Made by a program: the position numbers and the translations under genes. From Paenibacillus sp. JZ16 (GTDB lineage: Bacteria; Bacillota; Bacilli; Paenibacillales; Paenibacillaceae), in NCBI RefSeq assembly GCF_015326965.1, contig NZ_CP017659.1, positions 5,832,001 to 5,896,000 of the forward strand: a stretch of 64,000 bases of DNA, written 5' to 3'. The notes below the pieces were generated by a model, which made no database searches, was not told where the DNA came from, and saw nothing but the letters and a program-made list of their open reading frames with translations. How positions within the stretch are numbered: the stretch's first letter is position 1; the number at the start of each line of letters is the position of its first letter. Of this stretch, positions 18,813 to 29,532 are shown one piece after another.

Positions 18813-19965
18813 AAAAACCATTCGTTTCGGTGTCATCGGATGCGGCCTCATGGGAAAAGAGTTTGCCAGTGCTGCTGCCAGATGGTGCCATCTGACCGAT
18901 GTCGATTTTATACCGTCCATTACCGCCGTTTGTGATGCAAACCGAGCAGCCACGGCCTGGTTTGAACAAGAGATCCCCAGCGTTAAACATTCGTATACCG
19001 ATTACAAAGAACTGTTAACAGACCCGCAGGTAGACGCCGTTTATTGTGCCGTACCGCATCATTTGCATGCACAAATATATACCGATATTATCCGAGCGGG
19101 AAAACATCTCCTTGGAGAGAAACCGTTTGGAATCGACCGGGAAGCGAATCTCGCGATCCGTACAGCATTAGATGAGAACCCGTCTGTCCTCGTGCGTTGT
19201 TCTTCGGAATTCCCTTTTTTTCCGGGTGCCCTGCAAATCTCCCAGTGGGTGCAAGAAGAGAAATTTGGAAAGATCATTGAAGTTGAAGCAGGCTTTTGGC
19301 ATTCGAGCGATCTCGATCCTAATAAACCGATGAATTGGAAGCGAAGAATCTCCGCTAATGGCGAATATGGATGTATGGGTGATCTTGGAATGCATGTACT
19401 GCACCTGCCCATGAGATTCGGCTGGTATCCGCAGAATGTAAGAGCGTTGTTGAGGAACGTGATAGAAGAGCGGCCAGATGGTAAGGGGGGGATGGAGCCT
19501 TGCGAGACATGGGACAATGCGATTCTGGCCTGCGACGTACAAACATCGCTTCAACGCTTTCCTATGCTGCTTTCGACTAAACGAATAGCTCCCGGTCATG
19601 CGAACACATGGTTTATCCGTATCCAAGGGACGGCGATGTCCGCTGAATTCACGACGAAAAATCCGAAGCAGGTATCCTGGCTTCCGTATGAGCCAGGCGG
19701 AAGCCAGGCATGGCATGTCATGGATGCGCCTTACAAATCCGCTTACTCGACCATCACAGGAGGGATATTTGAGTTTGGGTTCTCGGATTCCATCCTCCAG
19801 ATGTGGGCGGCTTTCTGCGATGAACTGGTTAACGGATCGGACGGCATGCTCCAACCTTTCCGATGCGCAACGCCTGAGGAAGCGGAAGGGAGCCATCGGG
19901 TGTTTACGGCTGCATTGGAATCGAATCGATCCGGTAACACCATTCCGATCCCGTGGAGGGCGTAA
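18802..19965 (+). CDS. Gfo/Idh/MocA-family oxidoreductase
   Basis: A protein of 387 residues beginning with the Rossmann motif 'RFGVIGCGLMGKEFASAA' and the family motif 'GKHLLGEKPFGIDREAN' (EKP, the conserved lysine). NAD(P)-dependent oxidation or reduction of a sugar or cyclitol is expected; the substrate is not evident. It overlaps the upstream aldolase gene and nearly touches the kinase, so it is in the same operon. Confidence 0.9.
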   Translation: MRHKKTIRFGVIGCGLMGKEFASAAARWCHLTDVDFIPSITAVCDANRAATAWFEQEIPSVKHSYTDYKELLTDPQVDAVYCAVPHHLHAQIYTDIIRAGKHLLGEKPFGIDREANLAIRTALDENPSVLVRCSSEFPFFPGALQISQWVQEEKFGKIIEVEAGFWHSSDLDPNKPMNWKRRISANGEYGCMGDLGMHVLHLPMRFGWYPQNVRALLRNVIEERPDGKGGMEPCETWDNAILACDVQTSLQRFPMLLSTKRIAPGHANTWFIRIQGTAMSAEFTTKNPKQVSWLPYEPGGSQAWHVMDAPYKSAYSTITGGIFEFGFSDSILQMWAAFCDELVNGSDGMLQPFRCATPEEAEGSHRVFTAALESNRSGNTIPIPWRA

Positions 19966-19967
19966 AA

Positions 19968-21747
<1,780 letters not shown>

Positions 21748-21793
21748 TTGAATGACTAAATCTGCTCATGCAGAAGTTTAAAATTCGTATAAC

Positions 21794-21843
21794 AAAAGGG
21801 TTAGGCAGAGGGCATGAATGCCCGATCTGCCTAACCCTTTTTT
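21794..21843. terminator. bidirectional terminator
   Basis: AAAAGGGTTAGGCAGA pairs perfectly with TCTGCCTAACCCTTTT, with an inner GGGCAT/ATGCCC helix. T runs on both sides let it stop the + strand operon and the - strand royal-jelly-protein gene. Confidence 0.9.
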
Positions 21844-21851
21844 CACAACCC

Positions 21852-23072
21852 TCATCCACCATATAAGTACGACTTTACGTCCCGCCCGATGTAGGCTCTC
21901 CATACAATCAGATTGTAAGGATCATCCCAGTCGATGTTCTGCGGCTCCTCGAACATGCGGTGCAGGCGGTTGTTGTTGAAGATGATCGAGCCGCGCTGAT
22001 CAAAAGCCACCCCGTCTACCCACAGCATTCTGTCGTCGGACAGCAGCTTGTTGAACGAGCGTGTGTACGGTGAATAGTAACCGATTCCCTTGCCTTCGAG
22101 CATGGTGTAGAATACACGGCCTTGATTGTCGGCATGCATGCCGTCGGTTGTCGTTCCCTTGCTGCCCAGGGTCTGAACGGAATCCCGGATGATCGAATCG
22201 GGAATATCGAAATTTCGCAGAAGCCGCGTATCGACAGCGTACAGATTGCGCCCCGTTACCTGGCAGTAGAATAGAGTTCCGCGATCCGCGGACAGAGCTA
22301 TGCCATCGGCGCCGATCCGAATCGGCTTGTTGCGGTATACCGGCTCGGTATCGATCTCAAACCGGAAACGGGGGACGTCCTGCGTGCTGTAATGACTGTC
22401 GAGGACGCGCCGAAATTTCTTCGTTCTCATATTGTAGACGATGATTCCGCCATACAGCGGATGGTCCGGCCAGCCGGAGCCCGAATCGGTAATATAGGCA
22501 TAACCGTTGCGGTTATCCACCACGATGTCGTTCAGGAACGATGTTCGGGGCGGGGCAATATCGTCCGGAATGACAATAGAGTCGAGCAGGCGGTTCGCGC
22601 TCAGATCCCAGATGAGCAGCTTTTGCGAGCCTACGGGCGAGGTATCGTATGCGATTTTTCCTTGATCCAGAATCCACATCCGATGATGTTCATCAATCTC
22701 GTAGCCAAGGACGGATTGCAGCACCCGAACATCCCCCGGCGTATTCCACTCCCAGCTTGGAAAAGCCTCCAGTACGGGCTTGCCGTCCACCATCGCAATG
22801 GTATTCAGCGTAGCGGGAACCCCTTCAGCCCAGCGCGGAACCGATACATAGAAGCGTCCCTGCCGGTCTACCTTGACGCCTGCAGGCATGCAGTGCTTCC
22901 AATCCTGGCGCTCCTCGAATCGCTGCTTCATCGCGAGAGTCGGGAAGTTCCAGTCCAGGCGGCTCCAGTGAAAGAGCATCTGGTACGGACTTGTATAGCT
23001 ATGGGTCTGTTTACAATGAGGGACAGTAGGCTGCTGCCACTGGCCCTCCATTGAATGATGCGGTACAACCAT
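21852..23072 (-). CDS. major royal jelly protein/Yellow-family homologue
   Basis: A protein of 406 residues with a beta-propeller pattern: 'GVKVDRQGRFYVSVPRW', 'WILDQGK', 'SFLNDIVVDNRNGYAYITDSG', 'GADGIALSADRGTLFYCQVTG' and 'TTDGMHADNQGRVFYTMLEG', the succession seen in MRJP/Yellow proteins. It has no signal peptide and would be cytoplasmic. The ATG at 23087 lies before GGGAGG; the one at 23072 is seven bases after it and is preferred. A sugar lactonase-like or scavenging role is possible; no bacterial function is established to my knowledge. It stands alone between the sugar locus and pyk. Confidence 0.82.
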   Translation of the reverse strand: MVVPHHSMEGQWQQPTVPHCKQTHSYTSPYQMLFHWSRLDWNFPTLAMKQRFEERQDWKHCMPAGVKVDRQGRFYVSVPRWAEGVPATLNTIAMVDGKPVLEAFPSWEWNTPGDVRVLQSVLGYEIDEHHRMWILDQGKIAYDTSPVGSQKLLIWDLSANRLLDSIVIPDDIAPPRTSFLNDIVVDNRNGYAYITDSGSGWPDHPLYGGIIVYNMRTKKFRRVLDSHYSTQDVPRFRFEIDTEPVYRNKPIRIGADGIALSADRGTLFYCQVTGRNLYAVDTRLLRNFDIPDSIIRDSVQTLGSKGTTTDGMHADNQGRVFYTMLEGKGIGYYSPYTRSFNKLLSDDRMLWVDGVAFDQRGSIIFNNNRLHRMFEEPQNIDWDDPYNLIVWRAYIGRDVKSYLYGG

Positions 23073-23196
23073 TTCAAGACCTCCCATAGGCAGTGCAGAT
23101 CATCTTTCGCGCTTATTCCTCTAAGTTAGTTATATGCCCAGAGGGATGGATTGGCGCCGATTAAATCACCGGGAGGTCTTTTTAGGAAAATACAAG

Positions 23197-24612
23197 TTAC
23201 ACTTGCAGAATCTTAATCAGATTCGTGTTACCGGATTGACCGATCGGCACGCCGGCAGACAATACGATAATGTCGCCTTTTTCGATGTAGCCTGTCTTGA
23301 TGGCATTACGGGTCGCGGATTCGAACATTTCGTCCGTCGTTGTGACTTTGTCGCCTTTTACCGGAATGACACCGGAGAGCAAGCAGATCTTGGCCAGCAC
23401 TTCTTCATGCTGCGTGACCGCGATAATCGGTGCCTTCGGACGGTATTTCGAAATCATCCGCGCCGTAAATCCGCTCTCCGTTGCCGTAATGATCGCTTTG
23501 GCATTCAGCACGAGGGAGGAGCTAACCGCACCCTGGCTAATAACCTCGGTAATATCGGCTACCTGCTGTCTGGATTTGAAAGCGAATTGGTCTTTATAAT
23601 CGATCATCGTCTCGGCGCGGCGGGCGACTGCCGCCATCGTGCGCACGGATTCTACCGGATATTTGCCGGCAGCGGATTCGCCCGAGAGCATGACCACGTC
23701 AGCGCCCTGGATCACCGCGTTAGCCACGTCGCTCACCTCGGAGCGGGTTGGACGGGGATTGACCTGCATCGATTCCAGCATGTGCGTTGCCACGATAACC
23801 GGTTTGCCTGCCAGGTTGCATTTATCGATCATTTCTTTTTGCATCATAGGCACTTCTTCGATTGGTACTTCGACGCCAAGGTCTCCGCGGGCAACCATGA
23901 TTCCGTCGGATGCTTCAATGATGTCGTCCAGGTTCTCCATGCCCTCTCCGTTTTCAATCTTGGAGATGATCTGTACATGCTCCGCGCCGCGTTCTTTCAG
24001 GATGCTGCGGATTTCGCGGATGTTGTCGCCATGACGCACGAAAGAAGCGGCAATGATCTCAATGTCGTTCTCCAGGCCGAAGCCGATATGCATGACGTCA
24101 CGCTCGGTGACGCCGGGAAGCGTCGTTTTGATCCCAGGGAGGTTGACGCCTTTACGTGGTTTGAGCACCCCGCCGCTGATGATTTTGCAAAGAATGTCCG
24201 GTCCGTCGACGCGGAGAACGTTCAGGTCCACGAGGCCGTCATCGATCAGGATGCGGTCTCCCGGTTTAACCACTAGATTCAGCTCGGCATAATTGACCGA
24301 GATGCGCTGGGCATCGCCAAGAATTTCTTCGGTAGTCAGGATCAGCTCCTCACCTGGTTTCAGAAGGCAGGAAGCCTCCTTCAGCTTGCCGATCCGTACT
24401 TCAGGTCCTTTAATGTCCATCATGATCGGAACATACGTGTTTAATTCGGCTGCGGCCCGGCGAACATTCCGGATCCGGGTGACGTGATCCTCCAGCTCAC
24501 CATGAGCCATATTCAAACGGGCAACGGTCATTCCCTCCTGAATCATGTTCTTCAACAGCTCAATGGAATCGCACGCGGGTCCCATCGTACAAATGATTTT
24601 AGTTTTTAGCAT
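23197..24612 (-). CDS. pyk: pyruvate kinase
   Basis: A protein of 471 residues with 'KTKIICTMGPACDSIELL', substrate-site 'MMDIKGPEVRIG', the lysine/metal block 'IISKIENGEGMENLDDI', 'GIMVARGDLGVE' and 'PRPTRSEVSDVANAVIQGAD'. It converts phosphoenolpyruvate and ADP to pyruvate and ATP. It lacks the extra C-terminal phosphohistidine-like domain of the 585-residue Bacillus subtilis enzyme. Some usual residues are changed ('ATHMLESM' for ATQMLDSM, 'LSGESAAG' for LSGETAAG), which may mark a second, non-housekeeping copy. AAGGAGG precedes the ATG. Confidence 0.97.
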   Translation of the reverse strand: MLKTKIICTMGPACDSIELLKNMIQEGMTVARLNMAHGELEDHVTRIRNVRRAAAELNTYVPIMMDIKGPEVRIGKLKEASCLLKPGEELILTTEEILGDAQRISVNYAELNLVVKPGDRILIDDGLVDLNVLRVDGPDILCKIISGGVLKPRKGVNLPGIKTTLPGVTERDVMHIGFGLENDIEIIAASFVRHGDNIREIRSILKERGAEHVQIISKIENGEGMENLDDIIEASDGIMVARGDLGVEVPIEEVPMMQKEMIDKCNLAGKPVIVATHMLESMQVNPRPTRSEVSDVANAVIQGADVVMLSGESAAGKYPVESVRTMAAVARRAETMIDYKDQFAFKSRQQVADITEVISQGAVSSSLVLNAKAIITATESGFTARMISKYRPKAPIIAVTQHEEVLAKICLLSGVIPVKGDKVTTTDEMFESATRNAIKTGYIEKGDIIVLSAGVPIGQSGNTNLIKILQV

Positions 24613-24772
24613 GGCTGTTTGTTCCTCCTTTGTATTTGTTCTCTTCTGCTTTTATACAGCATTTCGACTTCATTCAAACTTCCCTAATGATCACATTGTA
24701 GCCTGTCTTGTCGAATCATGATATGAACTATAGTACAATGGATGGATTATAGTATCGCAGTTGAGGTGAGTT

Positions 24773-25552
24773 ATGGTCACTCCGATAGAAATAAGGCAAA
24801 TTAGCGGTGTCGATTGGTATGAAGAAGCTGATCATGAGCAAAGAGCATGGCGCTTAAGCCTTGTGACATATGGAAAATGTGTATATTGGGTGAATGGCGA
24901 TAAGCAAATTATGGAGAAAGGGGAATTGCTGCTTATTCCAGCCGGCGTTTCGTATTATGGCAAAAGCATCCCTACCGTGACGCACACGCAAATCGTCGTA
25001 CAATGGACGGAAGGCGCCTCGACGGACTTATCCGTGCTGGATCGGAAAGAAGCCTTGAAGTTTAAACCGGGTGTTTATGAGTTAATCCGCGAACGGTTGA
25101 AGGTGATCCATCAGCAGTGGCAGGAACGCCCATCTTATTATGTCTTGATGATCGAAGCATTATTGACAGAAGTGTTGATTTATATCAGCCGTGAGCTGGA
25201 CAAGGGCGTCATCACGCCGGAGAAGCACTTGCACGTGGACCGGATGAAGTCTTATATCGAGCGGCATTACCGTGAGAAAATAACGAAAGAGGAGCTGGGC
25301 GATGTCATCGGCAAAACCCCCAATTACGCAGCGGTACTCTTTAAAAGCGTTACAGGGCAGACCATCAGCCAGTACGTGCACGCTCAGCGGATCAAACGGG
25401 CAGTGTATTTGTTAACGGAATCGCAGCTGACGGTACAGGAGATTGCCGTATTTCTCGGATATCAGGACCTCTCCTACTTCTATAGAATCTATAAACGAGT
25501 CACGGGCACCGCTCCATCAGATTTATTGCATGAGCGTCCACGAACGATATAG
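24773..25552 (+). CDS. AraC-family transcriptional regulator
   Basis: A protein of 259 residues: an N-terminal cupin-like sensor domain ('GELLLIPAGVSYYGKSI') and a C-terminal double helix-turn-helix (about residues 155-255) with 'MKSYIERHYREKITKEELG' and 'VQEIAVFLGYQDLSYFYRIYKR'. It is transcribed away from pyk across a 160-base gap. It may act on pyk or on the sugar genes; no direct sign of its target was found. Confidence 0.92.
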   Translation: MVTPIEIRQISGVDWYEEADHEQRAWRLSLVTYGKCVYWVNGDKQIMEKGELLLIPAGVSYYGKSIPTVTHTQIVVQWTEGASTDLSVLDRKEALKFKPGVYELIRERLKVIHQQWQERPSYYVLMIEALLTEVLIYISRELDKGVITPEKHLHVDRMKSYIERHYREKITKEELGDVIGKTPNYAAVLFKSVTGQTISQYVHAQRIKRAVYLLTESQLTVQEIAVFLGYQDLSYFYRIYKRVTGTAPSDLLHERPRTI

Positions 25553-25562
25553 GAGATTTAAC

Positions 25563-25593
25563 GCAAAAAAAGAGGGCTATCTATGCCCTCTTT
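25563..25593. terminator. terminator between AraC and LCP genes
   Basis: AAAGAGGGC pairs with GCCCTCTTT over a 7-base loop. The A-rich left flank becomes a seven-T run on the - strand, so it mainly ends the LCP gene and can also stop AraC transcripts. Confidence 0.82.
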
Positions 25594-25602
25594 CGATGAT
25601 CG

Positions 25603-26562
25603 CTATTTTATTCCGGCGTCATTTTCGAATAACTGCTTCACATACTGCTGCAATTTGTTTTTATCTACGCCGAGCACCTGTGCCCGACCGACCTTCTCGT
25701 TGGTCAGCAGCGAGAATGGGGGGAGCTGCTGCTGGTCGATTTTATCCAGATTCACATCAAAACCCAGAGCCATCAGCTTCAGCATTTCTTTAGGGCTTAG
25801 ATCGGTTTCGATGTAGGGTGCAATTGAATCCAGGATGCCGGGAAGCTTAATTAATGAGCCCGTGGTCTGCATCTTCTTGGCGACTTCCGTCATGAGAATC
25901 CGCTGCCGTTCCGTACGGGCAAAATCGGACCTCGCATCGTGCCGAAACCGGACGTATTGCAGCGCCATCTTGCCGTCGAGATGCTGCAGTCCTTGTTTTA
26001 AATCGATGTCGTACATATGCTTGTCGGCTTTACTTGTGTAATACATGTCTTTCTCCACCTCGATGTCGACTCCGTCAATGGCGTCGACCAGGGCTATGAA
26101 GCCGACAAAATCGGTGTAAACATATTTATGTATGGGCAGGTCCAGCAGATTGCTGATGGTTTGTCTCGTCAGCTCGATTCCGCCGTAAGCAAATGCCGAA
26201 TTCAGTCGTCCTTTGCCATGGCCGGGGATGTCCACATAGGTGTCCCGCAAAATCGAGAATAAATGGGCTCTTTTCGTCACAGGATCGATGGAAGCCACCA
26301 GCATGGTGTCGGATCTGCCGGCATCGTCTCCCCGGGAGTCTCCTCCAATCAGAAGAATATTGATGCGTTCTTTACCCTCCCACTTGGGTATTTCAATGAT
26401 TTCTTCCGTTGCGGCACCCGAAGCTTCCACTGGCTTCGCCGGATTCGAAGCGGTCGAAATTTGATTTGAGAACTGAATGATAGCGTAGGTATAGTACGAG
26501 ATAATCCCCAAGATTCCAACAGATACTAAGAGCATGGTGTATTTTAACCATTTCCTTTTCAT
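25603..26562 (-). CDS. LytR-CpsA-Psr (LCP) family cell-wall ligase
   Basis: A protein of 319 residues with a short cytoplasmic start, one N-terminal membrane span, then the LCP domain: 'INILLIGGDSRGDDAGRSDTML', 'ILRDTYVDIPGHGKGRLNSAF', 'DGVDIEVEKDMYY' and 'QYVRFRHDARSDFARTERQR'. The conserved arginines and aspartates bind the polyprenyl-pyrophosphate of the donor. LCP proteins attach teichoic acids or other glycans to peptidoglycan outside the membrane. It is a single gene. Confidence 0.93.
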   Translation of the reverse strand: MKRKWLKYTMLLVSVGILGIISYYTYAIIQFSNQISTASNPAKPVEASGAATEEIIEIPKWEGKERINILLIGGDSRGDDAGRSDTMLVASIDPVTKRAHLFSILRDTYVDIPGHGKGRLNSAFAYGGIELTRQTISNLLDLPIHKYVYTDFVGFIALVDAIDGVDIEVEKDMYYTSKADKHMYDIDLKQGLQHLDGKMALQYVRFRHDARSDFARTERQRILMTEVAKKMQTTGSLIKLPGILDSIAPYIETDLSPKEMLKLMALGFDVNLDKIDQQQLPPFSLLTNEKVGRAQVLGVDKNKLQQYVKQLFENDAGIK

Positions 26563-26689
26563 AGTTCCTATACATCCTTTCTGTTTACTACTGCATAATG
26601 GACCATTCTAGCAAAATAATGAGCAAAAATCATATTTTCCCGCAGGAAACGATTCTCAAGTGGCAACAAACCTTAGATAAATAACGTGT

Positions 26690-26720
26690 TTGACTCTCCT
26701 CCAAGGGGAGGCCTTAGACT
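26690..26720 (+). promoter_or_regulatory. MerR-type promoter with 19-base spacer
   Basis: TTGACT (26690-26695), exactly 19 bases, then TAGACT (26715-26720). The spacer holds the dyad CTCC...GGAG (CCTCCAAGGGGAGG). An over-long spacer with a central dyad is the hallmark of promoters bent into shape by MerR-family activators, and it lies 23 bases ahead of the MerR gene itself. Confidence 0.85.
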
Positions 26721-26743
26721 GGAAGTCGAAGGAGGGAAGCATA

Positions 26744-27493
26744 ATGTTATACACGGTAAAAGAGGTTTCGGAGCTGTCCGGGGTGACCATTAAATCGCTG
26801 CATCATTATCATAAAATCGGTTTGCTTCTGCCGGCCGAGATCAGCGAAGCGGGTTATCGCTTGTACGGTGCAGCCGAACTGGAGCGATTGCAGCACATTC
26901 TGTTTTACAGGGAAATGGATTTTCCGCTGGAACAAATCAAGGTGCTGATGGAGGAAACTCCTGAACGGCGGCAGATGCTGTTACAACAGGAGAAGTTGCT
27001 GATGGACCGCGCGGATCGATTGAATGCGATTCTGAAAACCTTAAGAATATCCATAACCAGTACGGAGGAGGGCAAGCGCATGGAGCCTCAGGAATTGTTC
27101 AAAGGTTTTGAGAGCGAAGAAGAATGGGAGGCAGCTTTAACGGAGCAGAATGAACACCTGAAAGAGCAGTATGATATGGATTTGCTCGAGGGTGAGCCCG
27201 TCGATGTTCCAAGCATGAACGAGCAGGCAAGGGAAGCGGCTGCCTTTATGGCAGGCATGGCAAACGCATTGAAAACGGGGATCAAGCACGATGATGCGCG
27301 AGTAAGAGATTCGATTCGCGATCATCTGCAGTTTATGAATGAGCAGGGTCACGCCTTTACGGCTGCGGATTTTGCGGGTCAAACGAAGTTTTTCCTGAAT
27401 GACGACTTTCATCTCCGGATGCTGGAAGAGCAGCAGACGGGGCTGGCTTATTATCTGCATGCGGCTGCGGAGGCGTACGCACAACAGACATAA
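26744..27493 (+). CDS. MerR-family regulator with TipAS-like domain
   Basis: A protein of 249 residues. The winged-helix start 'LYTVKEVSELSGVTIKSLHHYHKIGLL' is MerR-type; a coiled coil (about 75-110) and a C-terminal 'FLNDDFHLRMLEEQQTGLAYYLHAAAEAYA' follow, as in TipA-type proteins whose TipAS domain binds peptide antibiotics. The track-length start at 26690 would lie in the promoter; ATG 26744 follows GAAGGAGGGAAG. Autoregulation is supported by its own promoter. No target gene lies in the same operon. Confidence 0.88.
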   Translation: MLYTVKEVSELSGVTIKSLHHYHKIGLLLPAEISEAGYRLYGAAELERLQHILFYREMDFPLEQIKVLMEETPERRQMLLQQEKLLMDRADRLNAILKTLRISITSTEEGKRMEPQELFKGFESEEEWEAALTEQNEHLKEQYDMDLLEGEPVDVPSMNEQAREAAAFMAGMANALKTGIKHDDARVRDSIRDHLQFMNEQGHAFTAADFAGQTKFFLNDDFHLRMLEEQQTGLAYYLHAAAEAYAQQT

Positions 27494-27515
27494 TACAGAC
27501 CGTTCTCCATCGATC

Positions 27516-27542
27516 AAGACCGCCGAAATCGCGGTCTTTTTT
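27516..27542 (+). terminator. terminator after MerR gene
   Basis: AAGACCGC and GCGGTCTT pair across a 7-base loop, followed by TTTT. Confidence 0.88.
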
Positions 27543-27624
27543 GCTATGTCTATGATTTATTGTCCAAACCTCGCGAGATGGCATTCCATATGATGTCTGG
27601 GAGACAAGTTTATGGGGGCTGGAC

Positions 27625-28701
27625 ATGATCACGATTAGTTTGTGCCTGATTGTAAAGAACGAGGAGCAAGTGTTGGATCGGTGCTTAAACTCCGTTAAGG
27701 ATGTCGTTGACGAAATTGTCGTCGTAGATACGGGGTCATCGGACCATACGCTCGGAATTGCAGCCAAATATGGGGCTCGAATCTTTCATTTTGATTGGAT
27801 CGACGATTTTTCCGCTGCAAGGAACTATTCGTTCTCTCATGCGACGAAGGAGTATATCTTATGGCTGGATGCGGATGATTGGCTGCAGCCGGCCGATCTG
27901 GAAAGGTTCAAGGCACTCAAACAAAATTTGGACCCGGCGGTGGACTCCGTATGCATGGATTACTACCTTGCCTTCGATCCGTTGGGGAAGCCCACGGCGG
28001 TTGTTAAAAGAAACCGGCTGGTGAAGCGTTCTAGGCATTTTCAATGGCGTGATCCGGTGCATGAGCATTTAGAGGTTGAGGGAAATATCATGTTATCCGA
28101 CATTGCCGTTAGTCATGGACGCGTACACACGGACTCCGGACGGAATTTGCGTATTTATGAGGCCCATCTTGCGAAGGGAGGCACCCTCTCCAAGCGCCAG
28201 TTGCTGCATTATGCAATGGAATTGTCTGCGAGCGCCTATTATGACAAGGCCATTGAAATATATGAAACGATTATTCATGATCCGGTCAGCTATTTTGAGG
28301 AAAAACTGGATGCATGTGATCGCATGGCGCATTGTTACCACGAGCTGGGACAAAAAGAACAAGAACTGCAATCCCTGTTAAAGACGTTTAATTATGACGT
28401 GCCGCGGGCCGATTATGTATGCCGGATCGCGTACTATTTCCAAGAGCTCAACGATTATGAAAAAGCGGTTCACTGGTACGAATTGGCGCTCAAGCTGGAG
28501 ATGCCAGAGGGTCGATTATACGGCGTTAATCAAGCGGCCTGGACATGGTTTCCCCATTTGCAGCTGACGTATTGTTACGGAAAACTAGGTCAGCTGGAGC
28601 AGGCTTATGAACATAATGAAAGGGCCCTTTCTTACGCTCCGGATGATCCGGACATCCTATACAACAAGCAATTGCTGGAGGAGAAGCTCCGCTTCAAGTG
28701 A
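27625..28701 (+). CDS. family 2 glycosyltransferase with TPR tail
   Basis: A protein of 358 residues: a GT-A domain (about 1-180) with 'SLCLIVKNEEQVLDRCLNSV', 'VVDTGSSDHT' and the DxD-like 'LWLDADDWL', then TPR-like helices (about 190-355, such as 'ALSYAPDDPDILYNKQLLEEK'). Proteins with this layout glycosylate peptides or surface proteins in Firmicutes. The neighbouring C1q-like gene could encode the acceptor. Confidence 0.9.
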   Translation: MITISLCLIVKNEEQVLDRCLNSVKDVVDEIVVVDTGSSDHTLGIAAKYGARIFHFDWIDDFSAARNYSFSHATKEYILWLDADDWLQPADLERFKALKQNLDPAVDSVCMDYYLAFDPLGKPTAVVKRNRLVKRSRHFQWRDPVHEHLEVEGNIMLSDIAVSHGRVHTDSGRNLRIYEAHLAKGGTLSKRQLLHYAMELSASAYYDKAIEIYETIIHDPVSYFEEKLDACDRMAHCYHELGQKEQELQSLLKTFNYDVPRADYVCRIAYYFQELNDYEKAVHWYELALKLEMPEGRLYGVNQAAWTWFPHLQLTYCYGKLGQLEQAYEHNERALSYAPDDPDILYNKQLLEEKLRFK

Positions 28702-28868
28702 TATGCGCCTCAAACCGCCGCCCTGTCGTTCTGTCATGTCGGAGTACTGGATCGTGCCTTTTTTATGTCGTTTGGGTATATACCGTTTCTGCCGAATCTA
28801 TGAATCGATATACTACTATGAAACTAGTTTCGTAGAGAATATGGATAGAACGACAGGAGGAGAGTGAA

Positions 28869-29369
28869 ATGGCATTCAAACGATCAGGGTCCAGAAAGCT
28901 TGTCTACAAGAAAACGCTCAGTAAGCATACCGCATCCAAGAAGAAGCGTGTCGGCAAAATAAGAAAATCCGCGTTTAGAGCAGTCTCCGGCATCGACCAA
29001 GAAATCAATGACGGCGTATTCAGCAAAGTCCAATATCAAGTTGAAGAACTGGATCTTAAGAATGAATACAATTCATCAACATCGACCTTCACTCCTAAGC
29101 AAAGAGGTATCTACTCCCTATTGGCCAGCGTTTCTTTTACAACGATCACGCTTACGCCTGTTCGAATGGATTTGGAGATTCGGGTTAACGGCGTCCCGAG
29201 AATATCGGAGGAAGAAAACTTTGAGCCGAGAACAGGGAAAATTGATGCCGCCGGACTGATACCATTAATGGCTCGCGATCGAGTGGAGGTATTTGCAAGG
29301 GCAACCGGAGAAAACGGCACAATTCTCAGCGGATTCGCTACCCGGTTTGAAGGGGTCCGGATCAATTGA
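28869..29369 (+). CDS. C1q/TNF-like jelly-roll protein with basic N-terminus
   Basis: A protein of 166 residues. The first 40 residues are strongly basic (many K and R); the rest follows the C1q-like pattern 'LKNEYNSSTSTFTPKQRGIYSLLASVSF' shortened here to its core 'STSTFTPKQRGIYSLLASVS', ending in a hydrophobic strand. Similar heads form trimers on exosporium or spore-surface filaments such as BclA, but no collagen-like GXY repeats are present. It has an excellent AGGAGGAG site. Location and partner are inferred. Confidence 0.65.
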   Translation: MAFKRSGSRKLVYKKTLSKHTASKKKRVGKIRKSAFRAVSGIDQEINDGVFSKVQYQVEELDLKNEYNSSTSTFTPKQRGIYSLLASVSFTTITLTPVRMDLEIRVNGVPRISEEENFEPRTGKIDAAGLIPLMARDRVEVFARATGENGTILSGFATRFEGVRIN

Positions 29370-29392
29370 TATAGCAGTATAGATTGATGATT

Positions 29393-29416
29393 CAGCCGCG
29401 CGGGTCGCGGCTGTTA
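29393..29416 (+). terminator. short terminator-like hairpin
   Basis: CAGCCGCG pairs with CGCGGCTG over a 5-base loop, followed by a poor T tract (TTAT). It lies 24 bases past the C1q-like gene. Confidence 0.55.
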
Positions 29417-29462
29417 TCATGTTAACGGTACATAGAAGCTGGGAACATTATGAGTTACCGCT

Positions 29463-29487
29463 GTTTAATATCGATCGGACCGGGTAA
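29463..29487 (+). promoter_or_regulatory. sigma-B-like promoter of manganese catalase
   Basis: GTTTAA, 13 bases, GGGTAA closely fits the Bacillus general-stress consensus GTTTAA-N12-14-GGGTAT. It lies 45 bases before the catalase start. Many Paenibacillus lack a canonical SigB, so the recognising factor is uncertain. Confidence 0.5.
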
Positions 29488-29532
29488 AAAATAATCGGAC
29501 TTACCATGACGCATACGAGGAGGACGATATGG

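Noticed and set aside
22392..23054. Open frame of 220 codons on the + strand
   Set aside because: It is antisense to the royal-jelly-protein homologue, which has the better codon pattern and ribosome site.
23134..24276. Long open frame of 380 codons on the + strand
   Set aside because: It is antisense to pyruvate kinase, has low-complexity His/Arg/Asp-rich content and no ribosome site.
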